Positions 63,723-64,000 of a DNA stretch of 64,000 bases are shown here, piece after piece (the first letter of the stretch is position 1; each line of letters starts with the position of its first letter). The notes below the pieces were generated by a model. That model did not search any database. It saw nothing but the letters and a program-made list of their open reading frames with translations, and was not told where the DNA came from. Both the position numbers and the translations under genes were made by a program. Source of the stretch: JAUIIK01 sp041390865 (GTDB taxonomy: Bacteria > Chloroflexota > Chloroflexia > Thermomicrobiales > CFX8); the NCBI GenBank assembly GCA_041390865.1, contig JAWKPC010000001.1, positions 248,001 through 312,000 of the forward strand, given 5' to 3'.

Positions 63723-64000
63723 ATGACAACCGAAGGACGGCTCCACGAAATCGGGGATCGTATCCTGGAGAACCTTGAAGGCATTAACGTGGCAAGAGAG
63801 CGGGCGCTGGCCGAAACGCGGCAGATCGTCGGATGAGCGCGAACAGCATCCGGGCGGCGCATCGAGCCGATTTCGACGAAGCCAGCGAGCTGATCGACAG
63901 CGCGCGGGCGATGCTGGTCGACCTGACCGCCGAGCTGGACGACTTTCCCTCGATTTACTGGTCCGGCTATGTCCGCGACGCGCAGAAGGAATTCGCCGAG
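63723..64000 (+). CDS. Translin family protein, 5' part (one frameshift, 3' end outside window)
   Basis: Frame 1 from ATG 63723 reads MTTEGRLHEIGDRILENLEG and INVARERALAETRQIVG, then stops at 63836. The overlapping frame from 63833 continues MSANSIRAAHRADFDEASELI and LTAELDDFPSIYWSGYVRDA to the window end. One missing C near 63830 would give ETRQIVRMSANSIRAAHR, the normal continuous helix of translin-like proteins (REEALRLSREIIRLSSxAIRAIHRGEFDEA type). Translins bind nucleic acid, and bacterial and archaeal members are little studied. If the indel is real there would be two overlapping genes. Confidence 0.7.

Noticed and set aside
1..64000. CRISPR array, prophage, integron or rRNA operon
   Set aside because: No regularly spaced repeats, phage structural genes, integrase or rRNA signature found on either strand.

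Overview
The window is a high-GC bacterial chromosome segment, most likely from Chloroflexota and probably Thermomicrobia. The pointers are Tat-type lipoproteins with the SAPVIAGLLAAC leader followed by a run of eight Asp, S6 and S18 with long tails, and a leucyl T-box. The lineage call is inference. No rRNA, CRISPR array, phage or intact insertion sequence is visible. Layout: 1-8.6 kb holds the end of ftsY, a secreted beta-helix protein, a GNAT enzyme, an Asp-box repeat protein, an HxlR regulator facing a nitroreductase, purD and an orphan response regulator. 8.8-16.4 kb holds a Nudix hydrolase, a VanW-type wall protein, a berberine-bridge-like flavoenzyme, and a fused acyl-CoA ligase/short-chain reductase facing a MarR gene across two copies of a palindrome. 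16.4-19.1 kb is gltA and rpsP-khpA-rimM. 19.3-30.1 kb holds a DUF4399-type secreted protein, divergent MocR and PucR regulators, M42 and M24 peptidases, BON and FMN proteins, a Mut7-C RNase-like protein and accD-accA. 30.2-46 kb is a transport and catabolism block: hyuA, two VOC genes with two matching promoters, hyuB, three tandem solute-binding lipoproteins plus the relic of a fourth, and a DppBC-like permease pair. The ATPases are not in the window. A plausible but untested reading is uptake of peptides or cyclic amides, ring opening by HyuAB and trimming by the peptidases. 46-54.2 kb holds thrC-thrB, rpsF-ssb-rpsR, a membrane parvulin, a PH-like membrane protein and a CDP-alcohol transferase/acyltransferase pair. 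54.4-64 kb holds rimO, a PQQ-type sugar dehydrogenase, a methyltransferase, an MFS transporter, leuS with its leader, and a translin-family gene cut by the window edge. Two things stand out. First, the leuS leader has a T-box stem I with a CTC (Leu) specifier and a consensus T-box antiterminator/terminator, but a complete tRNA-Ala(GGC) gene lies between them. Second, many genes carry small indels that leave conserved motifs intact, including the normally essential leuS. These cluster after 32 kb, often in homopolymers or near-identical paralogues, and suggest consensus error more than gene death. The frameshifted entries below should be read with that in mind.
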